Of a stretch of 64,000 nucleotides of DNA, positions 21,350-32,400 are shown in pieces. Source of the DNA: Thalassotalea sp. (GTDB lineage Bacteria; Pseudomonadota; Gammaproteobacteria; Enterobacterales; Alteromonadaceae); assembly GCA_029237915.1 (NCBI GenBank), contig JAQWHD010000065.1, positions 62,001 through 126,000 on the forward strand, given 5' to 3'. How positions within the stretch are numbered: position 1 is the stretch's first letter; the number at the start of each line of letters is the position of its first letter. The notes beneath the pieces were generated by a model. The model saw only the letters and a program-made list of their open reading frames with translations, searched no databases and had not been told where the DNA came from. Made by a program: the position numbers and the translations under genes.

Positions 21350-23320
21350 CTAATGATTTTTAGTTGTCTGAGAACTTAAGCTTATTTGTTTTTGGGCGTA
21401 CTCAAATTTAAGTCGATATTCAGTAAGGTTATCTTGTAATTCGGCCACTTCTTCTTGGAGCCTTTGTTTAAGCTCATGATTTTCATCGCGAAGTTGTTTT
21501 AAAGCAGTGCGGATTTGATCGTCACTACTATCTTGTCTTGATTTCAGCTGGGCATTTTTAAGTGTCATAACCGCAACTTTCTCTTGCTCCGCTTGCACTT
21601 GCTGTTCCAGTTGCTCAACTTGCGATGAACCAAGGTTACTATTTTGCTGTAAATCTAAGATTGTAGCTTTAAGTTGTTCTTTATCTTGATTCAACTTTTC
21701 AATAATTTGCTCAGTCTGCGATTGATGCAACTCTAGTTTTTCTTGTTGTTGTTTCAGTTGTGCTTCTGTCTCTGCAGCTTGGTCAGCATGCTGCTTAGTT
21801 TGCTCTGAATTTGCTTGTGACAATTCTAATTGTGCTTGCTTGTGTTGTTTTTCTAATTCACTGACTTGCTGTTGGCTGTTTTCTCTAGCACTTTTTAATT
21901 GGCTATTAATTTTTGAATTATGAGACTGCAATTCAGCAATTTTTTCATCATTGCTAGCGACCTTGTCTTTTAATGCGCTATTTTGCAAAGCAGTGGTTTT
22001 TTGTTGCTTCTCAGTATTCGTTAATTGCTCTTCTAATTTAGATACTTGTGTTTCTAAAGAGCCAGTTGCAGATTTTAATTTGCTTGCAAACTCTTGTTCA
22101 ATATCTTTTAGCTGTTTTTGCTCTTTGCTTAAAGACTGTGTTTGCGCTTCGAGTTTCGTGTTAAGTTCTTGAACTTTAGACTCAGCTGCATGTAATGTTT
22201 TTGTGAGTTTTTTCTCTAGTGTTATCTGCTCACATTTAACTTCACTGAGTTGGCTTTTATGAGTTTGTTCAAGACCTGAAATTGTCTGTTTTAGTTGCTT
22301 GATTTCGGCTTTTGCATCGTTGATTAACTTGTCTTTAACTATTAAGTTTTCAGATATTGAACCAGAATCTTTTTGGAAAGAACGTAACTGATTATCAAAA
22401 GCGTCTTGCTGCTTGTTTAATACTATCTGATGATCTTGGTTAGCGGACTTTAACTCTTTGCCTATTTTTTTAAGCTCATTTTTTAACTGGCCAATTTCAG
22501 CTTTATTGGTATTTTCGGCATTAGTTAATTTGCTGACGGCTTGTTCGGCTTTATCGAGTGATTTTTGTTTTTCTTTGAGGGACTTTTCAATTTCAGCTAA
22601 TTGTTTTTTATACTCAGCACTTAGCTTATTAACATCACTTTGTTGATTTTTTTCTAAGGCTTTGAGTTCTTTAGTTAAGACTAACTTATCTGCTTCTGCA
22701 CTAGATTTTTCTTGCTTTAAAGTGAGAACTTGAACAGTTAATTTGTCAACGTCAGCTTGTAATTTTTGCTGACTTTTTTGTTCTTCATTGCTGCTTGCAT
22801 TGAGCTGTGCAGATAAATGCTGATTAGTTTTAGTTAATTGCTCAAATTGAGCCTCTAAATCAGTTAGTTTTTGTTGTAGTTGCTCTTTTTCTTTACTAAT
22901 TTGCTGATTTTTTACATTTAAGGGTTCAAGCTGACTTTGTAGTAACTCTCTATTTTCTTTGGTTAAACGAGCGTCATCTTGGAGTTTTTGCTGCGCACCA
23001 ACAACCTCTTGTAGCTCTTTTTTAGTGTCGCTAAGAGTTTGTTTTAATTCATCGTATTGGTTTTGCGCAGTAACGAGTTTTTCTTTTAATTGTTCGGTTT
23101 CGCTGTATTTAGAATTACTATTATTTTGCTCTATTTGGCTAACTTGTGACTCTAGTTGCTGTTTTTGTGTTGCTAAAGCTTGTAGTTTGTCTTCTTCAGC
23201 TGCGACCTGAAGTTTTTCAGCTAAATGATTAAATCGCTCTTCTAGCTGAATAAAAATATCACCAGCTAAAAGTTGTAATTGCTCTTCGATTTCGTTGTTT
23301 AATTCTGGTTTAGAGGACAT
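21350..23320 (-). CDS. Large Gln/Lys/Glu-rich coiled-coil protein, function unknown
   Basis: 656 aa, near-continuous heptad-like composition; no signal peptide or TM segment visible. Confidence 0.75.
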   Translation of the reverse strand: MSSKPELNNEIEEQLQLLAGDIFIQLEERFNHLAEKLQVAAEEDKLQALATQKQQLESQVSQIEQNNSNSKYSETEQLKEKLVTAQNQYDELKQTLSDTKKELQEVVGAQQKLQDDARLTKENRELLQSQLEPLNVKNQQISKEKEQLQQKLTDLEAQFEQLTKTNQHLSAQLNASSNEEQKSQQKLQADVDKLTVQVLTLKQEKSSAEADKLVLTKELKALEKNQQSDVNKLSAEYKKQLAEIEKSLKEKQKSLDKAEQAVSKLTNAENTNKAEIGQLKNELKKIGKELKSANQDHQIVLNKQQDAFDNQLRSFQKDSGSISENLIVKDKLINDAKAEIKQLKQTISGLEQTHKSQLSEVKCEQITLEKKLTKTLHAAESKVQELNTKLEAQTQSLSKEQKQLKDIEQEFASKLKSATGSLETQVSKLEEQLTNTEKQQKTTALQNSALKDKVASNDEKIAELQSHNSKINSQLKSARENSQQQVSELEKQHKQAQLELSQANSEQTKQHADQAAETEAQLKQQQEKLELHQSQTEQIIEKLNQDKEQLKATILDLQQNSNLGSSQVEQLEQQVQAEQEKVAVMTLKNAQLKSRQDSSDDQIRTALKQLRDENHELKQRLQEEVAELQDNLTEYRLKFEYAQKQISLSSQTTKNH

Positions 23321-23504
23321 ACAGCGCTCTTATTATTGTTATATATAGCGAACCGATTTTCGATGAAAATCATAGATATGAACTACCATAGCAGAATTTC
23401 CTGTATATTTTTACAACTATTTAACAACTCTGATCTGTAAAACCATTATCTATTATAAAATTGAGATACAATACCTGCATTATAAATAATTTAGACAACC
23501 TATT

Positions 23505-24341
23505 ATGTGGCAGTTAGTTTTAGTTTCGATCATTTGGGCCTTTTCTTTTGGACTCATTAAGGGACAATTAACAGGTATAGACCCGGCAGTCGTGGCGAGT
23601 ATCCGTTTGGTGTTGTGTGTTTTAGTGTTTTCCCCGTTCTTATTTTTTATTAAGAGCCGCACTCCAAATTTAAAATTAATTGCTTTAGGCAGTGTCCAGT
23701 TTGGTTTGATGTATTTACTTTACATCAGTTCTTATCAATATTTACCAGGCTACCTGGTTGCTGTATTTACTATATTCACCCCGCTTTATGTGGTACTTAT
23801 CAATAGTCTTATCAGTAAAAAATGGCAGTTGCAGATACTTTACCCGGTAGTTCTTTCTATTATAGGCGCTGGTATTATTGTCTTTAAAAACATAAACCAA
23901 GAAGGTTATTTACTAGGTTTCTTGTTATTACAGCTTGCAAATATTGCCTTTGCTAGTGGTCAGGTAGGCTATAAATATTTGGCCGGTAGCGGCAATGACA
24001 AAGATAATATGTTGTGGATGTATTTAGGCGGAGCCTTGTTAGCAACTATTTATTGTTTAGCGACGGTAGATATCGAGGCGGTAGAAATAAATGGCAAACA
24101 ATGGTTAGCGTTATTATACCTTGGTGTTATTTCATCAGGGCTGTGTTTTTATTTATGGAATAAAGGCGCTAGATTGGTGAACGCAACAACCCTTGCGGTA
24201 ATGAATAATGGTTATGTGCCATTAGCGGTAATTTTCTCGGTAACTATCTTTGCTGAGAGCGCTGATTTTGTCAGGTTAGTTTTGGGCGGTAGCTTTATTG
24301 CACTAAGTGTATTCTTAGCACAAAGGCAAAGTAAGAACTAA
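23505..24341 (+). CDS. EamA/DMT family transporter
   Basis: 278 aa, ~10 hydrophobic helices; LVSIIWAFSFGLIKGQL, VAVFTIFTPLYVVLINSLI. Confidence 0.85.
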   Translation: MWQLVLVSIIWAFSFGLIKGQLTGIDPAVVASIRLVLCVLVFSPFLFFIKSRTPNLKLIALGSVQFGLMYLLYISSYQYLPGYLVAVFTIFTPLYVVLINSLISKKWQLQILYPVVLSIIGAGIIVFKNINQEGYLLGFLLLQLANIAFASGQVGYKYLAGSGNDKDNMLWMYLGGALLATIYCLATVDIEAVEINGKQWLALLYLGVISSGLCFYLWNKGARLVNATTLAVMNNGYVPLAVIFSVTIFAESADFVRLVLGGSFIALSVFLAQRQSKN

Positions 24342-24354
24342 ATCTATAGATAGT

Positions 24355-24380
24355 AAAATGCGCCTTAATCGGCGCATTTT
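24355..24380 (+). terminator. Intrinsic terminator
   Basis: AAAATGCGCC–TTAATC–GGCGCATTTT followed by AATTTTT. Confidence 0.85.
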
Positions 24381-24401
24381 AATTTTTATTAAAACTAGGT
24401 A

Positions 24402-24656
24402 TTAAGCATTGCTTGCTTGATACTTTTTAATCATTAAAAATAATTCATCTTTATAATGTAAGCGTTGTTTTTTTAATTCTTCTAAATAATCATCAGAGGT
24501 ATTTTCAACCCCTTCTTCAATGCGAATAACTTCGTGATCTAATTCATGGTATTGCTTAAATATTTTAGCAAAATGATTATTGTTCATCTTTAAGTTATGA
24601 ATTTCATCATAGTATTCAGGAAATTCATGATGTAAGTCGTGTTTTTGAATGTTCAT
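24402..24656 (-). CDS. YdcH family (DUF465) protein
   Basis: 84 aa: HDLHHEFPEYYDEIHNLKMNNNHFAKIFKQYHELDHEVIRIEEGVENTSDDYLEELKKQRLHYKDELF. Confidence 0.85.
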   Translation of the reverse strand: MNIQKHDLHHEFPEYYDEIHNLKMNNNHFAKIFKQYHELDHEVIRIEEGVENTSDDYLEELKKQRLHYKDELFLMIKKYQASNA

Positions 24657-24721
24657 ATTTTATTATCCCTGTGTTGTGTTTAAATTTTTTATAACCTATA
24701 AAATTGTATTTTCTTTGTTGA

Positions 24722-25036
24722 TTAAGGCGCACAACTAATACATAAATGCGTTTGTGGTAATGCTAACAATCGTTGTTCGCTAATTTTTTCACCGCATTGC
24801 GTACAAATGCCATATTGCTCTGTTTCCAGCAATTTAAGAGCATCATTAATTTGTGCAATTTCGTTTAGTGTTTGCTGATGTATCTCATCAAGCACTTGAT
24901 CGTTTTCACACTCACTACCTTGCTCAGCAAAGTCCTGTGAACGACCTTTTTTAAAATCACTTTCTATCGCAGCTAAGCGATTATTAAGTTCAGCTTTTTT
25001 GGTATTTAAAGATTCTGTTAATTTAGCAACAATCAT
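24722..25036 (-). CDS. TraR/DksA family zinc-finger protein
   Basis: 104 aa; IENDALKLLETEQYGICTQCGEKISEQRLLALPQTHLCISC-type zinc ribbon. Confidence 0.87.
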   Translation of the reverse strand: MIVAKLTESLNTKKAELNNRLAAIESDFKKGRSQDFAEQGSECENDQVLDEIHQQTLNEIAQINDALKLLETEQYGICTQCGEKISEQRLLALPQTHLCISCAP

Positions 25037-25149
25037 TGGCTTCTCCTTTATGCTTTTAGGATAAGCAATTTAGGGAGAAGCATTTTGATCTGGCGCAAAT
25101 ATTGACGCGGTTTTTTTACTTAGGTTTAACCTAAGGTTAACGGGAGGAG

Positions 25150-25635
25150 TTATTTAGGCAGCGGAGTGAAACTTCCTGTTTGCTCAAATTGGTAATTTGG
25201 CATCATACTTGAGACTTCTAATTCAGCATTTAATTGGTATGCAACGGCTTTTTTTGGATTACCTAAAATTGATTTAATCACTTTAAAGCTGTTAAAAAAT
25301 TTAGCTTTACCATATAAGGTGACTTTTTGGTGGCTGCCTTTTTTAAGTAGTGGCATTTCTTTTTTTAAGCCACTAAATAATTCAGCTCCATTTACTTCTA
25401 ATTGATAACTTAACGAATTAAAGTCCAAATCAAAATCATTGGGGTTAAATATATCAAGAGTAATAGCAAATTTCGGATCTAAGCCTTTCATTGGTAGCAA
25501 TTTTATTTTAACTACTTCAACCTCAGGTTCCTTTATATCTTTGTTCAGTAGCGAGCAACCACTTACTAACATAAAATTAACAAGCATTAAGATAATAAGT
25601 TTAATTGAACCACTACTTTGCGTTTTATGAAGCAT
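25150..25635 (-). CDS. LEA type 2 family lipoprotein
   Basis: Lipobox MLVSGC; MKGLDPKFAITLDIFNPNDFDLDFNSLSYQLEVNGAELFSG. Confidence 0.75.
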   Translation of the reverse strand: MLHKTQSSGSIKLIILMLVNFMLVSGCSLLNKDIKEPEVEVVKIKLLPMKGLDPKFAITLDIFNPNDFDLDFNSLSYQLEVNGAELFSGLKKEMPLLKKGSHQKVTLYGKAKFFNSFKVIKSILGNPKKAVAYQLNAELEVSSMMPNYQFEQTGSFTPLPK

Positions 25636-27412
25636 AAATATTTTGCCATTGAGCTAATTTTAAAGGTTCTTCCACCGTTAAAGTAACGGCTAACAATGGT
25701 GAGTTGATCACTTTCAGTTGGGTGCTGATTAGCGCATCATTACGAAAATAATGGCAGCTTAACTTCGAGTTCTCAGCTTTATGTTGTAATAATTGATTTA
25801 AAGACTTTTCATTGGCTTTAATATTATCTACAGCAACAATAACATCATTGACACTTAAACCCGCGAGTTCAGCTGGAGAGTCTTGCTCTACTACCGTAAC
25901 TTTTAATCCTTGTGGTGTTTGTGCATACAAAGCGCCGATATAAGGCTGATAATTAGTTTGTTTTTCACCGACAAACCCATTTAATGATTTATAACCACTT
26001 GGGGTAAATTCAACACCGACTTCCTTTAACAACTCAGTTAATGGGACTCGTTTAGCTTGGTGCAATAACGCTTGGATTTGCTCGCTTAAATCAACACCTG
26101 ACAATTTATTTGCAACGTCAATAAAGTCTTGCTCTTTAGTGCCTATACCTGTTTTTCCATGATTTAACCAAATTTGACGCATAAGTTGATCTAGGCTGTA
26201 TTTCCCTTGGCTGTGTTTACGAATAGTTAAATCTAACCATAAGGCGATTAAAGAGCCTTTTGTGTAGTAACTGACGATATTATTAACCGCATCTGGACCT
26301 TGTTGATAAAACTTTGTCCAGGCGTCATAGCTTGATTCACTTACTGTTTGTTTGAGCTCACCTTGGCCTCGATAAACTCGGGTCATGGTTTTATTTAATA
26401 GTGTTAAGTAGTCTTCAAAACTGATGATGCCGGCCCTGAATAATGAGAAGTCATCATAATAAGAGGTAATGCCTTCATAAGCCCAAAGTTGTTTGGTATA
26501 TGACTCTTTACTTAAATCGTAAGGTACAAATTCTTCCGGTTTAATGCGGCACACGTTCCAAGCATGAAAGTATTCGTGCGAGCATAAGCTTAAGAAGGTT
26601 TTATAGTTATCAGATAATTCTTCTGGCTTATTTGGGTTGGGTAAATCAAAACGACTGGCGACTAATATGGTTGAATTTTTATGCTCCAAGCCACCAAAAC
26701 CATCGGCTAATAAGTTAGTTATAAACCAGTACTCTGCAAATGGCGCCTCACCGAATAAATCAATATGATGCTGACAAAGTTTACTAACATCATGTTTTAA
26801 ACGCTCTAAATCGCCAAAATGGCGACCAGCAAATACTAAGTAATGTGGTACATCAGCAACGCTAAACTCAACCACATCAAAGTTTCCTAGTTCAACCGGA
26901 CAATCGATTAAATGCATGTAGTTATCGGCACGATAGCGACCAAATTGATATATATCAGTACCCGTTTCTCTAGGTAGACCTGTAGCTACTTTCCAATTTT
27001 CTAGATGTTCAGGGGCAATAATATCTAAAGTACAGGCCAAATCGTTTAACTCTTGCACCTGCAAGAAAGTTGAACTGCCGTTGAAAAATCCTCGTTGATT
27101 ATCTAAGTAGGCAGTGCGCACGGATAAATCGAATGCGTAAACTAGATATTCCACTTTAACCGCTTGGCCTGTGGTTTTTACCTGCCACGTTTGTTTATCA
27201 ACTTTATTGTGCTCAACAGCGCTACCAGATGCTGATGTTACCTCTAAGTTAATAATGTTTTTGGCAAAATCTCGGATCATATAAGAGCCAGGTAACCAAG
27301 CGGGTAAACTCAAAGTGAGTAAATCACTAGTATGCTTGGGAATGTTAATGCTGACTTTAAATTGATGGCCATTAACATTGGCTGCGGAAATTGAATAGGC
27401 GATCACTGACAT
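25625..27412 (-). CDS. M61 (glycyl aminopeptidase-like) peptidase with PDZ domain
   Basis: Zinc motif SHEYFHAWNVCRIKPEEF; C-terminal PDZ (DSPAELAGLSVNDVIVAVD); likely start MSVIAYSISAANV at 27412. Confidence 0.9.
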   Translation of the reverse strand: MSVIAYSISAANVNGHQFKVSINIPKHTSDLLTLSLPAWLPGSYMIRDFAKNIINLEVTSASGSAVEHNKVDKQTWQVKTTGQAVKVEYLVYAFDLSVRTAYLDNQRGFFNGSSTFLQVQELNDLACTLDIIAPEHLENWKVATGLPRETGTDIYQFGRYRADNYMHLIDCPVELGNFDVVEFSVADVPHYLVFAGRHFGDLERLKHDVSKLCQHHIDLFGEAPFAEYWFITNLLADGFGGLEHKNSTILVASRFDLPNPNKPEELSDNYKTFLSLCSHEYFHAWNVCRIKPEEFVPYDLSKESYTKQLWAYEGITSYYDDFSLFRAGIISFEDYLTLLNKTMTRVYRGQGELKQTVSESSYDAWTKFYQQGPDAVNNIVSYYTKGSLIALWLDLTIRKHSQGKYSLDQLMRQIWLNHGKTGIGTKEQDFIDVANKLSGVDLSEQIQALLHQAKRVPLTELLKEVGVEFTPSGYKSLNGFVGEKQTNYQPYIGALYAQTPQGLKVTVVEQDSPAELAGLSVNDVIVAVDNIKANEKSLNQLLQHKAENSKLSCHYFRNDALISTQLKVINSPLLAVTLTVEEPLKLAQWQNIYAS

Positions 27413-27542
27413 TGAATAGACTCCGAGATACAAATAGCATTGTGCTTTTGTAGTGAAAATTAGCTTGATTATTTTATTTGGTTCTTTGGCATTTATAGTA
27501 AGTTAATGAAGGCACTGCATTGAAAAATCAATGCAGTAGGGA

Positions 27543-27974
27543 TTAATCATCTAATTTGGGGCCGAAAGGACCTTGTACAAATTTAGGTAAATCGGCGTCA
27601 TTAATGTGCCAGTCAGGGGTATCCTGACAAAATATATTCTGCTTAGGCTTCATTTCAAGTTCACTATCTAAGCTGCCTGCCGGTAGTATATAAGTTTCGC
27701 CAGTTTTTGTTAGCCAAGGCAAGTTTGAACCACAGTTTTTACAAAAACAGGTGGCATAATATTTGGCATCGGGGATTTCATAACGCCCTAGTAAATCTTC
27801 ACCTTGAGTCCAGATTAACTGTGCTTTAGGCACAAACAAGTTGGCAGCAAAAGCACTGCCAGATACTTTTTGACAGCGCGAACAATGACAGTATTGAAAT
27901 ACTTTTAATGGGGTTTGTATTTGATAAGTTACTTGCTTACATAAGCAACTGCCTTGCAGTGTTTGTTCAGTCAT
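27543..27974 (-). CDS. GFA family (glutathione-dependent formaldehyde-activating-like) protein
   Basis: 143 aa; GSCLCKQVTYQI, YCHCSRCQKVSGSAFAANLFV, FCKNCGSNLPW. Confidence 0.88.
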   Translation of the reverse strand: MTEQTLQGSCLCKQVTYQIQTPLKVFQYCHCSRCQKVSGSAFAANLFVPKAQLIWTQGEDLLGRYEIPDAKYYATCFCKNCGSNLPWLTKTGETYILPAGSLDSELEMKPKQNIFCQDTPDWHINDADLPKFVQGPFGPKLDD

Positions 27975-28050
27975 AATGCTCTCGAGCTATTGCTAGAATA
28001 GTCTAAATCATAGCACTATTTTTTATCACTTTTAGCCTTAAAACAAAAAA

Positions 28051-28088
28051 GCCCTTATCATCCTCATTACAAGAGCAGGGATAAGGGC
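28051..28088 (-). terminator. Terminator of peroxiredoxin gene
   Basis: GCCCTTATC...GATAAGGGC; minus strand reads stem then TTTTTTGTTTT. Confidence 0.75.
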
Positions 28089-28189
28089 AACGGGCTTTGG
28101 TAAAACAAACATAAAACTATGCGCGAGCATTTGTGTAACTAATATCCTATACGTGATAATTCATATTTAGGATCAGTTAGGTTGAACGA

Positions 28190-28921
28190 TTACTTTTCTA
28201 AAAAGGCAGCCAATTCATCAGAACCACCAATGTGATTATTATCGATAAATACTTGTGGCACAGTGTCACGGCCAGTAATTGCTTTTAATGAAGTAAGTGT
28301 TGCACCTTTACCTAGTTCGATTTCTTCATAAGAATAGCCATTATCTGTTAATAACTCTTTCGCTTTAACACAGAAAGGACAACCTGGTTTTGTGAAGATG
28401 CTTACTGCTTGTGGCTTTTTAGCTGTTGGGTTGATGTACTCAAGCATAGTGTCAGCGTCAGATACTTCAAACGGGTCGCCTGGTACGTTTGGCTCGATAA
28501 ACATTTTTTCTACCACGCCATCTTTAACCAGCATTGAATATCTCCAGCTACGTTTGCCAAAACCTAAATCAGCTTTGTCTACTAGCATACCCATACCATC
28601 AGTAAATTGACCATTGCCATCAGGAATTAATGTAACGTTGTCGCTTTCTTGATCCGCAGACCATGCATTCATAACAAAGGTATCGTTTACTGATACACAA
28701 ACGATGTCGTCAACGCCATTTTCTTTAAACGTTTTAGCTAATTCATTATAGCGAGGTAAATGGGTAGATGAACACGTTGGTGTAAATGCACCCGGTAGAG
28801 AGAATAAAACAACCGTTTTACCTTTAAATAATTGCTCAGTAGTTACATTAACCCATTCATCATTCACGCGAGTAGGAAAAGTTACCTTAGGGATTGATTG
28901 ACCTTCTTTGTTGTCTAGCAT
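28190..28921 (-). CDS. Hybrid peroxiredoxin–glutaredoxin
   Basis: Prx5-like [19 protein letters not shown] plus C-terminal glutaredoxin [27 protein letters not shown]. Confidence 0.92.
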   Translation of the reverse strand: MLDNKEGQSIPKVTFPTRVNDEWVNVTTEQLFKGKTVVLFSLPGAFTPTCSSTHLPRYNELAKTFKENGVDDIVCVSVNDTFVMNAWSADQESDNVTLIPDGNGQFTDGMGMLVDKADLGFGKRSWRYSMLVKDGVVEKMFIEPNVPGDPFEVSDADTMLEYINPTAKKPQAVSIFTKPGCPFCVKAKELLTDNGYSYEEIELGKGATLTSLKAITGRDTVPQVFIDNNHIGGSDELAAFLEK

Positions 28922-29149
28922 GTTAGCTCCAAAAATTAGTTTAATAATGTGGCAAAAATATTTATTGCCTGCTGTAAATTTGATGGGTTAAGTATGGTTT
29001 AAATTTTAAATTAAATAAAACGATATAAATCGATTGTATTGATAGTAAAAGTTAATTAAGAATTGCATTTATTGTCATAATAATTATTGCAGAGAATGAA
29101 AATAAAAATATTAAATTTTGTTTATTGGCAGTTTTTAATTAGAGACTTG

Positions 29150-29352
29150 GAATGGTCCAACTGGCCAGGGTAATAAACGAATACGTGAAAGGTGAATTAA
29201 CTGGTAATTAATTTACCTGTAGAACGACCTATATCGAAGGCAAGTTACAATATCGAAACACCACTATTGCTGGATTAGAAAACGCCCAAGCAGCACTGCC
29301 AAGATTATTTTCAGGTAAGCATCATGGAAAATTAGTAATTAATATTGCTTAA
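29150..29352 (+). pseudogene. Decayed C-terminal remnant of CurA/YncB-like NADP-dependent oxidoreductase
   Basis: RVINEYVKGELTGN* followed, after frame disruption, by GKLQYRNTTIAGLENAQAALPRLFSGKHHGKLVINIA*, resembling the family C-terminus EGKL.YRE.I.EGLENAP.A...LF.G.N.GKL.V.V. Confidence 0.72.
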
Positions 29353-29495
29353 AACTACTAAGACTTTCATCTCGAAAGGCAGACCTAGCATATGAATAAC
29401 CTTTACATGAACTTTACAAAATTCTTAGCCTAGATATTTGATAACGATATCAGTAGGTGTTATTTTATGTATAATTACATTGTTGTTGGTTATTT

Positions 29496-32400
29496 TTGAT
29501 GTTCAATAAGCTCAGTCTACTTTTTATTATTTTCGCGTTTAATAGCGTTGCTGACGAAGATAAATTCTTTAAAGAAAAAATTAAACCGCTATTTAAAAAT
29601 TATTGCGAAAGCTGTCATGGCCCACAAGAGATGAAATCAGGATTACGAGTTGATCAGTTAGACTCTTCATTTAAATCAAAAGACCTATTTCACTGGCAGG
29701 AAATCCTCGACACCATTGAATTTGCCGATATGCCACCGGAAGATGAAGAGCAATTAAGTGAGGCTGATGTTGAAATGGCAGTTGCATGGATTGCAGATAA
29801 TTTAGAGTTGGGTTTAATTCGCGATCAAGAAAAAAATGGTTCAATACGCCGCTTAACTAAAGGCCAATATCGCCGCACCTTGCAAACGCTTTTACAAATA
29901 GACACTGACTTTACCAATATTTTGCCAGACGATGCGATGTCCAAAGAAGGATTTCGTAATAATGGTGATGTCTTAGGTTTATCACCATTACAACTTGAGT
30001 ATTATTTTAATATTGCGGCTAAGGCGTTAGATACTGCTATCGTGTTACCGAGTGAAAAGCCAACCATTCAAAATTTTAAAGTTAACATTGCTAAAAACAT
30101 TAACCCTGAACCTTACCTTGAGCCTGTCATTTTAGGGTCTAAAAGTGAGTTAATAGAGCAATCAGATTTTTTAGTTACTCAGCTTAATCCAAACAAAGAT
30201 TTCGCTTATACGCCGTTTCGTATGCAAGAAAAATATAACTTTGATGATGGTTATGAAGGTAATGGCCGCATAGATGTGATGAAAGAATTTGACCATCTAG
30301 CCCATTCATTCTTTCTCGGTCACCGCACATTAAGTGTTAATGGTAATGAAGGTAAGCCGGATCATTGGAGTATCACTCATGATGGCCTTGCCTTACGTGG
30401 TAATGTGGAGTCAAATTTAAAGACATCTCATTTTAAAATATCATTACGCGAATTACCTGAACAAGGTCGATTTAGAGTAAAAGTTAATGCCAGTAAACTA
30501 AAGAATGAAGCGTTACTGGTTAGTAATATACCTGCATTAAAGCAAGCGGAGCAGACTATAGCAGGCACTGACGGTAGAGTGTCTGTGGCAAAATCAGGCT
30601 TGTATCAATTAGATGTTAATTACCAAAACTACATTAACGGTGAACGAATTGAGTTTATCCTTGATGATTACACCTATGCTATTAAAGCGAAATCTACGCT
30701 AGCGAATGAAGGAACTCTAGATCGCTTAAAAATTACAGTGGATAAGGAAATTACTCGAGTACAAATAGATAAATCAGGTGACAATAAGTTTTTAGCGTTA
30801 CAAGAAGTGAATATCTTTGCTAAGAAAACCAATTTATCTAAAAAGGCTTCACTATCACAGTCATCCGATCATAAAGGTAATGTCAAAAGATTTGGCGCTA
30901 ACAAATTGATTGTCAAAAATAAGAATCAATACGCACAAACATCGAAACAAAATAATCCATGGATGCGAGTTGATTTAAATGCTCCTAAATTAGTCAGTGA
31001 TATCGAAATTGTAAATAAAAAAGGCACAGAGAAGAACCTTATTGGCGCCACGGTTTCATTGTTTAATGGTAGTGAGTTAGTTCAAACCTTTGTGGTTCAA
31101 GCAAATCCGCAAACTAAATCGCAAGCACTCGCATTAGTGTATTTAGATGCGGGAGAACATACCCTCAGCGTTAGCCATAATGACAATGTGGTAATTGACA
31201 GTTTTGCTCTTAGCTCTGTTACTGAGCCAAAATTACAGCAGCGTTATGCAGATTTTAGCAAGCGCAATCCACACATTGCAATGCAAATGGGCTTACGCCG
31301 AGACGATGGCTCTACCATGGCAAGTGTCGGTGATAGCCAAGAAGTAAATAGTGACGGGTTTAGTGAATATATATTTGAAGATGCGCTTGAAAATTATGCC
31401 TTTCCTAAAGTCGGTAAAGAGAATCTAAATTATTTGGTCGGTTTACGTGAAATAGGTATTACTAATCAATTGGTTAATAACTTGGAAACGCCAAGGTTAG
31501 TGATCGAATCAATTGAATTTGAAGGACCTTTATATGAACAATGGCCCACAAAAACCTATAAAAACATTTTGGGCGATTTAACCGAACAATCATTAAATAA
31601 AGACTCTGCAAAAAGTGTTATTGAGTCATTCATGTGGAAAGCCTTCAGGCGACCAGCAACCGCTTCAGAAGTAAAATTAGCATTAAGTGTATATGAGAAT
31701 GCAACTCAGCAAGATAAAACTAAAATTGATTCGGTCAAAGATGCGTTATTATTTGTATTAACCTCTCCGCAATTTTTGTTTATTGCTGAAAATAGTGCAA
31801 GCCCAGAGTTGGAGGCGTTAGATCAATACGAGTTAGCGTCAAAGTTGTCGTATTTTTTCTGGAATTCTCCACCTGATCATCAATTGCTCGACCTTGCTGT
31901 ACAAGGGCAATTACATGCTCAAATGGAACAGCAAGTTACTCGCATGATTAAGGATGAAAAGTTTTCCTTTTTTGTGAACGACTTTACCAGTCAGTGGTTA
32001 CAACTGAGTCGCTTTGATGTGGTGAAATTTGATAAGAGTAACGCTCGTAAAATTAATGGCTTTATGCGTAAGCAACTAAAGCAAGAGCCGATTGAATTTG
32101 TAAACTACTTAATTGCCAATAATTTACCAATAGAGCAATTAATTAATTCAGATTTTACTTTGGCCAATGATGCTGTCGCCGAATTTTATGGTTATAAAAA
32201 CAAAAAGGAGTCTGGCTTGGAGTTTATTCCGGTTAAGCATGAAAATAGAGTGCGAGCGGGTATCTTAAGCCAAGCCAGCATTTTAGCCGGATTATCTAAT
32301 GGCCATGAGTCAAACCCAGTTAAGCGCGGCGTATGGCTTGCAGGTAAAATAATTGATGAGCCAGCACCGCCGCCACAACCTAATGTACCAGCGGTAAACG

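Noticed and set aside
21951-23210. Plus-strand ORFs rich in Cys/Ser/Phe opposite the coiled-coil gene
   Set aside because: Antisense shadow ORFs of a Gln/Lys/Glu-rich coding sequence with no start-site or motif support.
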